Below the pieces are notes generated by a model. It was not told the origin of the DNA and made no database searches. It worked only from the letters and a program-made list of their open reading frames with translations. A stretch of DNA of 64,000 bases, taken from Collinsella sp. (lineage in GTDB: Bacteria > Actinomycetota > Coriobacteriia > Coriobacteriales > Coriobacteriaceae). Of the stretch, positions 9,043 to 18,189 are shown in pieces. The position numbers and the translations under genes are program-made. Positions within the stretch are counted from its first letter, which is position 1. Each line of letters starts with the position of its first letter. The stretch lies in contig DXMK01000005.1 in assembly GCA_019414245.1 (NCBI GenBank), positions 1 through 64,000 on the forward strand, written 5' to 3'.

Positions 9043-9078
9043 AGGGGGGCGGCCCAGACGGGTCGCCCCCTTTCTTGT
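9043..9078. terminator. Intrinsic terminator between convergent genes
   Basis: GC-rich stem GGGGGCGGCC / GGGTCGCCCCC with a short loop followed by TTTCTTG; it serves the PHP gene and lies at the 3' end of the convergent methyltransferase. Confidence 0.8.
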
Positions 9079-9100
9079 CCCAAAAATCTACTGAGGTTGG

Positions 9101-10549
9101 TTAGCGGCGTTCGAGGACCGCTACCGTCTCGGTGTGGTCGGTGTGAGGGAACATGTCGACGGGCGTGATCTTGAGCAGGCGAAAGCCTCCGTCGAGGAGC
9201 TGATGCAGGTCGCGCTCTTGGGTCACGGGGTTGCAGCTGATATAGGTGATGCGGCGCGGCTTAAGCGCGCAGGCAGCTTCGAGGAACTCGGGGGTAGAGC
9301 CGGCGCGCGGCGGATCGATGGAAAGGACATCGACCCGCTCGTTGTTGTCGGCGGCATCTAGGATGTAGTCGGTGGCGTCGTCGGCCATGAACCAAGCGCT
9401 GCGGGTGAGGCCGTTGAGCTCGGCATTGCGACGTGCGTCGGCAATGCCCGCCGGGTTGCGCTCCACACCGAGCAGCATGATTCCGATACCCTTGTTCTGG
9501 GCTTCTTTAGCTGCGCAAAGACCGATGGTGCCGCTGCCGCAGTAGGCATCCATAAGCACATCGTCCTGGCGCAGATCCATGCCATCGATAGCGAGCTGGT
9601 AGAGCAGCTCGGTCTGTTGCGGGTTGGTCTGATAAAACGCGGTGGGGGAGATATCGAACTCGCAGCCGAGCAGCTGGTCGCGCATGCATTCGGCGCCATG
9701 CACGATGCGGGTTTCCTCGCCGAGGATGGCGTTGCCGGGGCGTCCGTTGATGTTTTGGGCGACGGTGACGATGCACGGATTGAGTGCGGCGACAGCCTCA
9801 AAGAACTCCTGCGCATGCGGCAAGTCGCGCTGAGCGGTCACGAGCGTGACCATGACCTGGTCGGTACGCCAACCGCAGCGGACGACGGCATAGCGAAGTA
9901 AACCAAGATGCTTGTCCTCATTAAAGGCGGGAATATGCAGCCGCTCAGCTTCGCGTGCGATGCCGTTGAGAATCTGACGGGCGCCCGGTGCCTCGACGGG
10001 GCATTCGGGTACGGCAACGATCTTGTGCGTGCCGCGCTCAAAGAAACCGCAACGGACGGCGCCCTCCTTACCGGGAGCAAAGGGAGTGGCAGCCTTATGA
10101 CGAAAACCGCGCGGCGCAGGATACTTGCCCGAGTCGCCCAGGGTAACGCCCATACCGCGAATGGGATCAACGGCAATACCCTCGCGCTCGCAGAGCTCAG
10201 CAAACAGCTCCTCCATAGCAGCCTGCTTGGCCGCCAGCTGCTTCTTATAAGGACGATTGAGCGCCGTGCACCCACCACAAGCCCGCATGATGGAGCAAGG
10301 CGACTTGGGATCCACGGCCTTTCGCGCAGGCGAAACCGAATCATTATGCGGGCGCTTGGAACGAGTCCGAGGCGCTTTGTCCCCGCCTCGGCGAGAGTCA
10401 GAACGCTTGGTCTTAGCCCTGTTCTTGGTCGATTTGCTTTTTGCAGCTTTAGAAGACTTGGATTTCGTAGAAGATTTCTCCTCCTTTGACCCCTCAGCCG
10501 CTTCCACCAAAGCACGACGAGCCCTACGCTCCGCACGAGATTCTGCCAT
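9101..10549 (-). CDS. RNA m5U methyltransferase, RlmCD/TrmA family
   Basis: 482-residue SAM-dependent uracil-C5 methyltransferase acting on 23S rRNA or tRNA. After a basic Lys/Ser/Arg-rich extension (about residues 5-85), an iron-sulfur type cysteine cluster CSIMRACGGC appears; the SAM motif DAYCGSGTIGL is at about 330, the SIDPPRAG motif at about 415 and the catalytic SCNPVTQERDL at about 440. The start at 10549 has GGAG about 8 bases upstream; the longer frame back to 10720 would run through the palindrome at 10657. The basic tail is unusually long and probably binds RNA. Confidence 0.88.
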   Translation of the reverse strand: MAESRAERRARRALVEAAEGSKEEKSSTKSKSSKAAKSKSTKNRAKTKRSDSRRGGDKAPRTRSKRPHNDSVSPARKAVDPKSPCSIMRACGGCTALNRPYKKQLAAKQAAMEELFAELCEREGIAVDPIRGMGVTLGDSGKYPAPRGFRHKAATPFAPGKEGAVRCGFFERGTHKIVAVPECPVEAPGARQILNGIAREAERLHIPAFNEDKHLGLLRYAVVRCGWRTDQVMVTLVTAQRDLPHAQEFFEAVAALNPCIVTVAQNINGRPGNAILGEETRIVHGAECMRDQLLGCEFDISPTAFYQTNPQQTELLYQLAIDGMDLRQDDVLMDAYCGSGTIGLCAAKEAQNKGIGIMLLGVERNPAGIADARRNAELNGLTRSAWFMADDATDYILDAADNNERVDVLSIDPPRAGSTPEFLEAACALKPRRITYISCNPVTQERDLHQLLDGGFRLLKITPVDMFPHTDHTETVAVLERR

Positions 10550-10656
10550 CAATAACTCCACTAATTCATGAATTAAAGCTGCAAGTATTGTACCGTGCCA
10601 AGCCAGCAGACGATATACAAGCGGTTTAATCGTGTCAGTGATAAGCCCAACGACGT

Positions 10657-10793
10657 TTGCCCGCCGGATGCCGGGGCAGGGGTTAAGTTTGTCGCGAGTT
10701 CCGCACGAACAGGAGAGCACTTAATGTGCTCTCCGTCGTAAGCAGGACTGTAGAGCAGCAAACTTAACCCCTGCCCCGGCACCCGGCGGGCAA
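10657..10793 (-). repeat. Nested palindrome, copy 1 of the core-bearing family
   Basis: Outer arms of 35 bp (10657-10691 and 10759-10793) pair with one mismatch. The 67-base interior, read on the minus strand, starts CTGCTCTACAGTCCTGC, has the hairpin GGAGAGCAC-ATTAA-GTGCTCTCC and ends GTGCGGAACTCGCGA. The same interior recurs at 53028-53098 and 59762-59833, but the outer arms of the three copies are unrelated. This copy lies between divergent genes, so it is not simply a terminator. Confidence 0.9.
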
Positions 10794-10801
10794 GCCCTCC
10801 C

Positions 10802-10830
10802 TTGTACTCCATCTCACTAAAGTGTATGAT
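10802..10830 (+). promoter_or_regulatory. Promoter of the amino-acid ABC operon
   Basis: TTGTAC and TATGAT are separated by exactly 17 bases, 57 bases upstream of the substrate-binding-protein start codon. Confidence 0.65.
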
Positions 10831-10886
10831 TCTGAACGTTACATGACTCACTTTACCTAACTAAAGTTCCACCAAGGGGGAATACC

Positions 10887-11747
10887 ATGAATACCGATAT
10901 GTCTCGTCGTCAGTTTGTTGGTCTAGCCGGCTCGCTCGCCACGGTGCTGGGCCTCGGCCTGGTAGGCTGCGGCGGTGGTGCCGGCAAGGGCTCCGCTGCT
11001 GGCTCTGCCGCGGCTAAGGATGTGAAGGGCACTGCGGAGTCCAAGAAGCTCGTGGTGGGCTTTGATAAGTCCTATCCTCCGTACGGCTTTGTGGGCGACG
11101 ATGGCGAGTACACCGGCTTTGATCTCGATCTGGCCAAGGCTGTTGCCGATAAGCAGGGCTGGGAGGTCAAATACGAGGCCATCGACTGGGATGCCAAGGA
11201 TACGCTGCTCAACTCGGGTGCCATCAACTGCATCTGGAACGGCTTTACCATGGAGGGCCGTGAGGACGACTACACGTTCTCCGAGCCGTACATGCTCAAC
11301 GAGCAGGTGCTGGTGGTCAAGAAGGACGCGGGCATCAAGGGCTGGGACGATCTTGCCGGCAAGACTGTGATTACCCAGACTGATTCCGCTGCGCAGGACG
11401 TGCTTGAGGGTGACCAGAAGGATCTGGCGGCGACGTTTGCCACGCTCGACACGATCGGCGAGTACAACACGGCCTTTATGCAGCTCGAGAGCGGCGCGGT
11501 CGATGCCGTGGCTTGCGACCTTTCGATTGCCCAGTATCAGCTTGCCGCCAAGCCCGATGCTTATACGCAGCTTGATGAGCCGCTGTCCAGCGAGCACTAC
11601 GCCGTTGGCTTTAAGAAGGGCGACACCAAGTTGGCCGACGCCGTGACCGAGTCGCTCAAGGCGCTCTACGAGGACGGCACGGTTAAGGACCTGTGCGACA
11701 AGTATTCAAGCTATGGTCTATCTTTCGATAATTGGGTGCTCAAGTAA
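10887..11747 (+). CDS. Amino-acid ABC transporter substrate-binding lipoprotein
   Basis: 286-residue extracellular solute-binding protein of family 3 (polar amino acids). The N-terminus combines a twin-arginine-like SRRQFVGLAG with a lipobox LVGC (Cys about 28), so it is probably a lipid-anchored Tat substrate. The mature part begins VVGFDKSYPPYGFVGDDGEYTGF, the classic first strand of the family, with FDLDLAKA and the late YAVGFKKGD. GGGGGA precedes the ATG. Its stop codon overlaps the permease start by one base. Ligand specificity (Glu/Gln/His/Arg/cystine class) is not readable. Confidence 0.93.
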   Translation: MNTDMSRRQFVGLAGSLATVLGLGLVGCGGGAGKGSAAGSAAAKDVKGTAESKKLVVGFDKSYPPYGFVGDDGEYTGFDLDLAKAVADKQGWEVKYEAIDWDAKDTLLNSGAINCIWNGFTMEGREDDYTFSEPYMLNEQVLVVKKDAGIKGWDDLAGKTVITQTDSAAQDVLEGDQKDLAATFATLDTIGEYNTAFMQLESGAVDAVACDLSIAQYQLAAKPDAYTQLDEPLSSEHYAVGFKKGDTKLADAVTESLKALYEDGTVKDLCDKYSSYGLSFDNWVLK

Positions 11748-12400
11748 TGTCTATTCAGGTCATGATGCAGATGCTTGGCCAGGGATTCTTGGTCAGTTTG
11801 CAGTTGTTTGTGCTGACGCTGCTGGGGTCGATTCCGCTGGGAATCCCCGTGGCGTTTATGCGCATGAGCAAAATCGCGCCGCTTCGCTGGATTGCGCGCA
11901 TCTATATCTCGGTCATGCGCGGCACGCCGCTCATGTTGCAGATGTTTGCCATCTACTTTGCCCCGTACTACGTGTTTGGCATTTCGCTTACGCCCGATTC
12001 CAAGTGGACGGCGTGCGTCGTGGCGTTCATCATCAACTACGCCGGTTACTTTGCCGAGATCTATCGCTCGGGCCTGCAGTCCATTCCGCGCGGTCAATAC
12101 GAGGCAGCCGAGGTGCTGGGCTATTCGCGCATGCAGACGTTTCTGTATATCGTGATGCCGCAGGTCGCCAAGCGTATTCTGCCGGCGATGGGCAACGAGA
12201 TCATCACGCTGGTCAAGGACACGTCGCTGGCGTTTGCCATTGGTGTGGGCGAGATGTTCTCGACGGCCAAGGCGCTGGTCGCCTCGCAGGTGAGCATGGT
12301 GCCGTTTGCGATCGCGGCGCTGATCTACTGGGTTTTCAACTTCGTGGTCGAGATGCTGCTGGGCGCTGCGGAGAAAAAATTGGATTACTACCATGACTAA
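11747..12400 (+). CDS. Amino-acid ABC transporter permease
   Basis: 217-residue inner-membrane subunit of the His/Glu/Gln/Arg/opine family with about five membrane helices. The cytoplasmic EAA loop QYEAAEVLGYSRMQTFLYIVMPQ, which docks on the ATPase, is visible at about 120-142, and RGTPLMLQMF at about 63 is typical. The ATG shares its A with the preceding TAA. Only one permease gene is present, so it should work as a homodimer. The 3' end overlaps the ATPase gene by 8 bases. Confidence 0.93.
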   Translation: MSIQVMMQMLGQGFLVSLQLFVLTLLGSIPLGIPVAFMRMSKIAPLRWIARIYISVMRGTPLMLQMFAIYFAPYYVFGISLTPDSKWTACVVAFIINYAGYFAEIYRSGLQSIPRGQYEAAEVLGYSRMQTFLYIVMPQVAKRILPAMGNEIITLVKDTSLAFAIGVGEMFSTAKALVASQVSMVPFAIAALIYWVFNFVVEMLLGAAEKKLDYYHD

Positions 12401-13157
12401 TTCGGTAATGAATATATCGAACGCGCGCAAGGCGTTTGGCGGCAATGAGGTGCTCAAGGATATCTCGCTTGAGGTCAAGTGCGGCGAGGTCGTGGCGATT
12501 ATCGGGCCTTCGGGTGGCGGCAAGTCCACGCTGCTGCGTTGCGCCACACTGCTCGAGACGCTCGACGGAGGCTCGCTCTCGTTTGGCGACCTTGCCGTTG
12601 CGACGGACGCGGGTTCGGGCGCGGTGTACGCGAAGGGCGACGTGCCCAAGCAGACGCGCTCGCGGTTTGGTCTGGTGTTTCAGAACTACAATCTGTTCCC
12701 GCACTATACCGTGATGAAAAACATCACCGACGCTCCGATCCGCGTGCTCAAGCGTCCGCGCGAGCAGGCGGAAGCCCGCGCTCACGAGCTGATTGCGCAA
12801 ATGGGGCTGACGGGCAACGAGAACAAGGTGCCGTGTGAGCTTTCGGGCGGTCAGCAGCAACGCGTGAGCATTGCCCGCGCCCTGGCGCTCGATCCGGAAA
12901 TCTTATTCTTTGACGAGCCGACCTCGGCGCTCGATCCCGAGCTGACGGCCGAGGTACTGCGTGTCATTAAGGACCTGGCGGCGCAGAACATGACGATGGT
13001 AATCGTGACCCACGCGATGCAGTTTGCGCGCGATGTTGCCGACCGCGTGGTCTTTATGGACGGCGGTCGTATTGTCGAGGAAGGTCCTGCCGAGCAGGTC
13101 ATCGACCATCCGCGCGAGCAGCGTACCCGTGAGTTCTTGAGCCGTATCGAGGGGTAG
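12393..13157 (+). CDS. Amino-acid ABC transporter ATP-binding protein
   Basis: 254-residue GlnQ/HisP-type ATPase that powers the importer. Walker A GPSGGGKS is at about residues 36-43, the signature LSGGQQQR at about 150, Walker B ILFFDEPTSALD at about 170 and the switch histidine in VTHAMQFA at about 206. A short insertion (about residues 68-88, ATDAGSGAVYAKGDVPKQ) between Walker A and the Q-loop is longer than in most relatives. It is the last gene of the operon; terminator at 13191-13229. Confidence 0.94.
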   Translation: MTNSVMNISNARKAFGGNEVLKDISLEVKCGEVVAIIGPSGGGKSTLLRCATLLETLDGGSLSFGDLAVATDAGSGAVYAKGDVPKQTRSRFGLVFQNYNLFPHYTVMKNITDAPIRVLKRPREQAEARAHELIAQMGLTGNENKVPCELSGGQQQRVSIARALALDPEILFFDEPTSALDPELTAEVLRVIKDLAAQNMTMVIVTHAMQFARDVADRVVFMDGGRIVEEGPAEQVIDHPREQRTREFLSRIEG

Positions 13158-13190
13158 GCTCAGCTATTTACTCAACAATTAATTGACGCG

Positions 13191-13229
13191 AAGCCGCCGC
13201 AGGTCTTACGGTTTGTGGCGGCTTTTTGT
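13191..13229 (+). terminator. Intrinsic terminator of the amino-acid ABC operon
   Basis: AAGCCGCC / GGCGGCTT stem with an 18-base interior that can itself pair, followed by TTTGTTTG. Confidence 0.8.
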
Positions 13230-13466
13230 TTGCATCGACGGGGTTCAATAATCGCCTCACAAGCTTGTCTCTTCCTCTCGCCGCCTGTATTCATGCGTGC
13301 GCCGAAAGGTATGCATGGACAGCCGCCCGTGAGGGTAGGGTGGTGGCATAGGACATTGGAGGGTGAGTCGGCTCGGCTGCCGACCATGCTGCTCCCGGGA
13401 TGGCACCGACCGCGAACTCTCCCCGTTGGCGTCGCGCAATGCGCGCGGCCCTGCAAGGAGGTCATC
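13230..13466 (+). promoter_or_regulatory. GC-rich leader of the EF-G-like gene
   Basis: About 240 bases lie between the terminator at 13229 and the start codon, GC-rich and able to form several hairpins (for example around GTCGGCTCGGCTGCCGAC at 13371-13388). The stretch GGGATGGCACCGACCGCG (13397-13414) faintly resembles the T-box antiterminator sequence, but spacing and the rest of a T-box are not recognisable. No known riboswitch was identified. Confidence 0.3.
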
Positions 13467-15542
13467 ATGGGTGCTCCCAAGACCGGTAACGTAAGGAACG
13501 TGGTGCTCGTAGGCCAAGGCGGGGTGGGCAAGACTTCACTCGCCGAAGCCATGCTCCACCTTTCCGGCAAGACCGCCCGCCTGGGCGGCCACGACGGCAC
13601 CAAGCCTACGCTCGATTATGACCCCGAAGAGGTCAAGCGTGCGTTTTCCATCTCGACGACCATTGCGCCGATCGACTGGAAGGGCGCGCGCATTAATGTG
13701 CTCGATGCCCCGTGCTACCCCGATTTTATCGGCGACGCCTTTGCCGCGATGAGCGTCTGCGAGACGGCTCTGTTTGTGGTTGACGCCGAGGCCGGCCCGC
13801 AGCCTACGACGGTTAAGCTCTGGTATGCCGCCGAGGACCTGCGTCTGGCGCGTGCGGTGTTCGTAAACCGCCTGTCGCGCTCCGAGGCCAGCTTTGCGAC
13901 CACGATGGACCTGCTGCAGGAGCGCTTTGGCACGCGACTGGGCGCCGTGACCCTTCCCTGGGGCGAGGGCGAGGACTTTGATGGCATCATCGACCTGGTG
14001 CGCATGAAGGCGCGCCATTGCAACGGCGCCGAAGCCGTTGAGTCGGAGATTCCCGAGGAGTATCGTGTCCAGGCCGAGGAGGCTCACGACCATCTGTGCG
14101 AGTTGGTGGCCGAGGCCGACGATGAGCTGATGATGAAGTACCTGGAAGGCGAGGAGACGCTGACGCAGGAGGAGCTTGAAGGCCTGCTGTCGAAGGCGAT
14201 CGCCGAGCGCATCTTTGTGCCGGTCTTTGCGGGCGATTGCATTAAGGAGCAGGGCGTCAACTCGCTGATGGACGACATTGCCACGTACTTCCCGGCGCCG
14301 ACCGACTACGGCGAGATGCCGCTTATCGACGGCGATTCGCTTAAGATCTCGAGTGACGATGATCGTCCGGTGGCGTTTGTGTTTAAGACGCTGGCCGATC
14401 CGCAGCAGGGTCGCATCAGCTTTATCAAGGTGCTGACGGGCACGCTTGAGCCGGGCCTTGAGCTGATCAACGCGCGTACCCGCAAGAGCGATCGTCTGGC
14501 TCACCTGTATGTGATGTGCGGCCGCGACATGACCGAGGTCGGTCACGCGTATGCCGGCGATATCATCGTGGCGCCCAAGTTGGCGGCCGAGACGGGTGAC
14601 ACGCTCTCCATTACCGGCAAGGTCGAGGCTGCGGCGTTTAAGTTCCCCAACTCGCAGTATCGCATCGCTATTGAGGCCGAGAATCGCGGGGACGAAGAGA
14701 AGCTCTACACGTTTATCGAGAAGGCCTGCAAGGCCGATCCGACTATGAGCATCGACCGCGACGAGGAGACTGGCCAGACCATTATTTCGGCGGTGGGCGA
14801 GGCGCAGGTTTCGGTCCTGCTCAATCGTCTTGAGGACCGCACCAAGGTCGTGGCCAAAAGCGTGCCGATCCGCATTCCGTATCGCGAGACCATCCGCCGC
14901 ACGGCGAGTGCCCAGGGCCGCCACAAGAAGCAGACTGGCGGTGCCGGTCAGTACGGCGACTGCTGGCTGCGCGTTGAGCCGCTCATTGGGCCCGACGGCA
15001 CGAGCGACGGCTACGAGTTTGTGGACGAGGTCGTAGGTGGCCGTATTCCGCGCTCGCTGATCCCCGCCGTGGACAAGGGTGTCCAGGAGACCATGAAGGA
15101 CGGCATCATTGCCGGCTACCCGCTCACGGGCATTCGCGTGGCTGTGTACGACGGCTCGTATCACAGCGTCGACTCCAACGAGATGGCGTTCCGCGCGGCG
15201 GCTCGCATCGGCCTGCGCAAGGCATGCGCCGATGCCGACCCGGTGGTGCTGGAGCCCATCGAAGAAATCACGGTGACTATCCCCGAGAGCTACGCCGGCG
15301 CCGTGATGGGCGACATCTCGGCCTCGCGCGGTCGCGTGACGGGTATGGAGACCGATGAGCGCGGCGATACCGTGGTCATTGCCCAGGCGCCGCTGGCCGA
15401 GCTGACGGATTACTCAACGCGTCTGCGCTCTATCACGCGCGGCACGGGTGACTTTACCATGAAGCCCGCCGGCTACGAGCAGGTGCCCTATGACGTTCAG
15501 GCCAAGCTGGTCGAGCGCTATGAGGAGGGCCGCGCTAAGTAG
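13467..15542 (+). CDS. EF-G-like translational GTPase (EF-G2 type)
   Basis: 691-residue GTPase with the five-domain plan of elongation factor G. P-loop GQGGVGKTS is at about residues 14-22; the switch II motif is DAPC rather than the usual DTPG, and the guanine-specificity motif reads NRLSR instead of NKxD. Domain II (about 290-370), domain III and the domain IV segment GGAGQYGDCWLRVEP are intact. These departures match the fusA2/EF-G-like paralogues of actinobacteria rather than the housekeeping EF-G; the role is unknown. AAGGAGGT stands 7 bases before the ATG. Terminator at 15577-15612. Confidence 0.85.
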   Translation: MGAPKTGNVRNVVLVGQGGVGKTSLAEAMLHLSGKTARLGGHDGTKPTLDYDPEEVKRAFSISTTIAPIDWKGARINVLDAPCYPDFIGDAFAAMSVCETALFVVDAEAGPQPTTVKLWYAAEDLRLARAVFVNRLSRSEASFATTMDLLQERFGTRLGAVTLPWGEGEDFDGIIDLVRMKARHCNGAEAVESEIPEEYRVQAEEAHDHLCELVAEADDELMMKYLEGEETLTQEELEGLLSKAIAERIFVPVFAGDCIKEQGVNSLMDDIATYFPAPTDYGEMPLIDGDSLKISSDDDRPVAFVFKTLADPQQGRISFIKVLTGTLEPGLELINARTRKSDRLAHLYVMCGRDMTEVGHAYAGDIIVAPKLAAETGDTLSITGKVEAAAFKFPNSQYRIAIEAENRGDEEKLYTFIEKACKADPTMSIDRDEETGQTIISAVGEAQVSVLLNRLEDRTKVVAKSVPIRIPYRETIRRTASAQGRHKKQTGGAGQYGDCWLRVEPLIGPDGTSDGYEFVDEVVGGRIPRSLIPAVDKGVQETMKDGIIAGYPLTGIRVAVYDGSYHSVDSNEMAFRAAARIGLRKACADADPVVLEPIEEITVTIPESYAGAVMGDISASRGRVTGMETDERGDTVVIAQAPLAELTDYSTRLRSITRGTGDFTMKPAGYEQVPYDVQAKLVERYEEGRAK

Positions 15543-15576
15543 CGTGTGGCTTTGCCGGTGCTATACATGCCGATGC

Positions 15577-15612
15577 AAGGGCCGCTCTGGGTGATCCGGA
15601 ACGGCCCTTTTT
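15577..15612. terminator. Intrinsic terminator between convergent genes
   Basis: AAGGGCCG / CGGCCCTT stem, additional pairing inside the loop, then TTTTTGAT. Confidence 0.8.
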
Positions 15613-15653
15613 GATCCCTGGGGGGATGCAAATCGGTTCTTGTCGGGTTAGGG

Positions 15654-16634
15654 CTAGTCCCCTGAGGCCTGATTGCGGCCGGTGGCGTAGTCGATCTGCA
15701 CATGCGGTTGCAGGTTGTAGCAGTATACGTGGAAGCACAGTGTCTTGCCGTGGTCCTCGACCGATTGCGCCTCGAGGCGGACACCGCGGCAGACGAGTTC
15801 CTCTTCGTTGTACATGGGCGTGACGCGGTAGAGCACGTGGTTGCCCGTGTCGCGGATATAGCCGAGGATCTGCTCTTCGAAGGGCAACATGCCCGTCTCG
15901 TTGAGATAGCGCGTGCCGGTCAGGAGATTTTTGCGGTTGGCGTTTTCGCCGCAGAGCGACCAAGCGATAAGGTGGCAGCGGTTATAGAGGCTCTGGCTCG
16001 GAATAAAGTCGTAGCGCTGCTGGTGCCACCCGGCGGGGTGGATACGCGAGATATCGCCGCGCTTGCCCTGACCGAGCGATTCGGGTCCTATGCAGGCGAG
16101 TGCTTTGCGGGTACGGCCCAGGCTGTCGAGTTTAGAGAACTTCTTAAAGCAGCCCTCTTCGGTGGCCCGTTCGTATTCATCGAGCGTGAACGACGGCGTG
16201 CCGAGCGGATGCGTGCCGTCGGCGCGGAGGGCAACGTAGGGGTTGCCGGCGTAGTCGGGAATGCTGGTGAGGTATACGCCGCGCGCGCGGTTGAGGTCGG
16301 GGTTTTCCACCTCGTCGATGGGGGCGGCGGCGCTGTCTGTGGAAGCGTCGTCGGTGTCGCTTGCGGCGGAATCGGGGCCATCGCCAGAGTCTTGGCTATT
16401 TTGAGAGTCCTCGGAGCTCGCTGTTCCCGATTCGAGCCGGGCAACCAGGTCCGCCTCGTCGTCGGTGCGGCTGGGACTCTCGTTTTGCTTCTCGGCCAGA
16501 GCCGCCGCCTGCTCATCACTTTGCGGCGACAGCAACTTGGGCGCCCCATCGAGCGATCCCGTAAACAGCGCAAACCCCAGCACCACGGCGGTGCCGATGG
16601 AAAGTGCTTGCTTGTAGGCGGACTTGCGCGACAT
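15654..16634 (-). CDS. Secreted DNA/RNA non-specific endonuclease
   Basis: 326-residue exported protein. A hydrophobic N-terminal signal or anchor (about 9-26) is followed by an Asp/Ser/Ala-rich linker to about residue 115, then the nuclease domain. The core reads YNRCHLIAWSLCGENANRKNLLTGTRYLN, matching the streptodornase/EndA-like beta-beta-alpha metal nucleases with the catalytic His in RCHL and the metal-binding Asn in NLLTGT. It may digest extracellular DNA. AGGAG precedes the ATG at a good distance. Single-gene unit convergent with the EF-G-like gene. Confidence 0.85.
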   Translation of the reverse strand: MSRKSAYKQALSIGTAVVLGFALFTGSLDGAPKLLSPQSDEQAAALAEKQNESPSRTDDEADLVARLESGTASSEDSQNSQDSGDGPDSAASDTDDASTDSAAAPIDEVENPDLNRARGVYLTSIPDYAGNPYVALRADGTHPLGTPSFTLDEYERATEEGCFKKFSKLDSLGRTRKALACIGPESLGQGKRGDISRIHPAGWHQQRYDFIPSQSLYNRCHLIAWSLCGENANRKNLLTGTRYLNETGMLPFEEQILGYIRDTGNHVLYRVTPMYNEEELVCRGVRLEAQSVEDHGKTLCFHVYCYNLQPHVQIDYATGRNQASGD

Positions 16635-16763
16635 TGAGGCTCCTGGATGGACGGTTGGGAATCTACCAGTCTAGCAGGAGCCGGCAGAGGCCGTTCTGTC
16701 GAACAAATACTTAAGATTTGGGACAAACGCTACTGGTTCATTTGCTTCATATTTGACGTATGG

Positions 16764-17774
16764 TTAGATCGAGGTGGAGTCGAGCCAGTTGAGCTTGCAC
16801 TCGAGAATGCGCTGCTCGCCGGGTTGGCTGCTGCCATCAAGCAAGGCGAGCAGCATCTCGGCCGCCTCCCTGCCTTCCTGGTCGACGGGCTCGATGATCG
16901 TGGAGACGGTCGGCGTGGTGAGGTTGGTCCAGTCTTCGCAGTTGAGTCCCAAAAGACCTATTTGCTGCGGAAGTAGATGGGCCATGGGTTGGAGGGCCTT
17001 GTAGACACGGGGAAGCGCCCATTGGTTTTGTACGAAGATGAGCGTGCGCTTGGCGGGGTTGAACTTGTATTTAAAGTATTCGGTAAGCTCGTTGATTGAC
17101 GGCTTGTTGTGATCGATGGGGATGGCTTTGTAGAGCTGCCCATTCGCGGCCAATGCCTCGGCATATCCCTGAAAACGTTCCATGCGAGTGCGCATTTCGG
17201 TCATGTTGGCGGCGATGGAAAAGAAGTCTTCGTAGCCGGCGTCGAGAAGCGCCTGCGTGGCATTGTACACGCCGTCGTAGAGGTTGGTTTTGATCCAGCT
17301 GGTGCCTGGGCTGTAGATGGCCGCGTCAAAAAAGACGATCGGCTTGCCGGCGCGTCTAATGCGGTCGTGCACGGCTTTGAAGTTTGCCGTGGGCTGGATG
17401 ATAAAGCCATCGACGCCCAGCGAGAGCATCTTGTCGACGTACATGAGCTCGGTCTCGGGGTTAAAGTTGCTCGTGCAAACGACCGTCTGGTAGCCCGCAG
17501 GGAGCATGACCTGCTCCATGCCATTGAGAACGAGCCCCGCCCATTTGTTGGTGTTATCCAAAATGATGATGGCAATGACGTGGGTTTGCTTGCCGGTGAG
17601 CGTCTGCGCTTGGGCGTTGGGAACGTATCCGAGTTCTTTAATGACGCGCGCGATTTTGTTCTGCGTCTTTTCGCTAAGCTTTTCTCGTTTGTCGTTGAGG
17701 TAATACGAGACGCTTGCCGTCGAGGTTCCCGCCTCTCGAGCGACGTCTGCGATCGTAACGCGCTGTTTTGCCAC
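16764..17774 (-). CDS. LacI-family transcriptional regulator (PTS locus)
   Basis: 336-residue repressor-type protein. The N-terminal helix-turn-helix is TIADVAREAGTSTASVSYYLN and the hinge follows at KIARVIKELGYVPNAQAQ; the rest is a periplasmic-binding-protein-like sugar sensor (about 62-330). I start it at the GTG at 17774 because GGAAGGA lies 6 bases upstream and the family begins directly with the HTH; the ATG at 17810 would add 12 residues without a ribosome site. It is divergent from the sugar PTS operon at 18190, which it probably controls. Confidence 0.88.
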   Translation of the reverse strand: MAKQRVTIADVAREAGTSTASVSYYLNDKREKLSEKTQNKIARVIKELGYVPNAQAQTLTGKQTHVIAIIILDNTNKWAGLVLNGMEQVMLPAGYQTVVCTSNFNPETELMYVDKMLSLGVDGFIIQPTANFKAVHDRIRRAGKPIVFFDAAIYSPGTSWIKTNLYDGVYNATQALLDAGYEDFFSIAANMTEMRTRMERFQGYAEALAANGQLYKAIPIDHNKPSINELTEYFKYKFNPAKRTLIFVQNQWALPRVYKALQPMAHLLPQQIGLLGLNCEDWTNLTTPTVSTIIEPVDQEGREAAEMLLALLDGSSQPGEQRILECKLNWLDSTSI

Positions 17775-18189
17775 AGCGACTCCTTCCGACAGATGAGCAT
17801 TTTCCAACATGATGACTTTGAGTCTTGGTGAGGGATACGCTTCGGTGAGCGACCTTTTCCTTTCATATGAGTATGCAACAAATGCGGTATACGGGTGGGG
17901 TCGAAATTTGTGACCGGCATGCGCATCTGCCGTCTACCGAGAAAATCAAATACTTCTTGACTTTTGAAATCGAGGGTAAAATCGCAGGATTCATTTTTGG
18001 TTAAACGCATAACTAAATCGCATAACCAACGCTCTGACCTGCGCGTTTACCGAAATAAGCTGGCATTAAGAAAAACGAGCACCTATATTGGTCTTGTCGA
18101 AAAGACAGCAAGTCCAAACGGCAGGGGATGCTCCGGAGGCCTCCGCAAACGGTGTCTTGCGCACGCAACTCTATGAAAAGAGGGAAGCA
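17775..18189. promoter_or_regulatory. Divergent control region between LacI regulator and PTS operon
   Basis: 415 bp without a gene. It is AT-richer than the flanks around 17940-18090. The half-sites GGTTA (17999-18003) and TAACC (18023-18027) enclose two direct CGCATAAC repeats, a plausible operator for the adjacent LacI protein. TTGACT at 17957 and TAAAAT at 17977 are spaced only 14 bases, so the promoter is not certain. Confidence 0.4.

Noticed and set aside
13397..13414. T-box-like sequence in the EF-G-like leader
   Set aside because: GGGATGGCACCGACCGCG only loosely resembles the T-box core, no specifier stem or terminator partner was recognised and the gene is not a usual T-box target.
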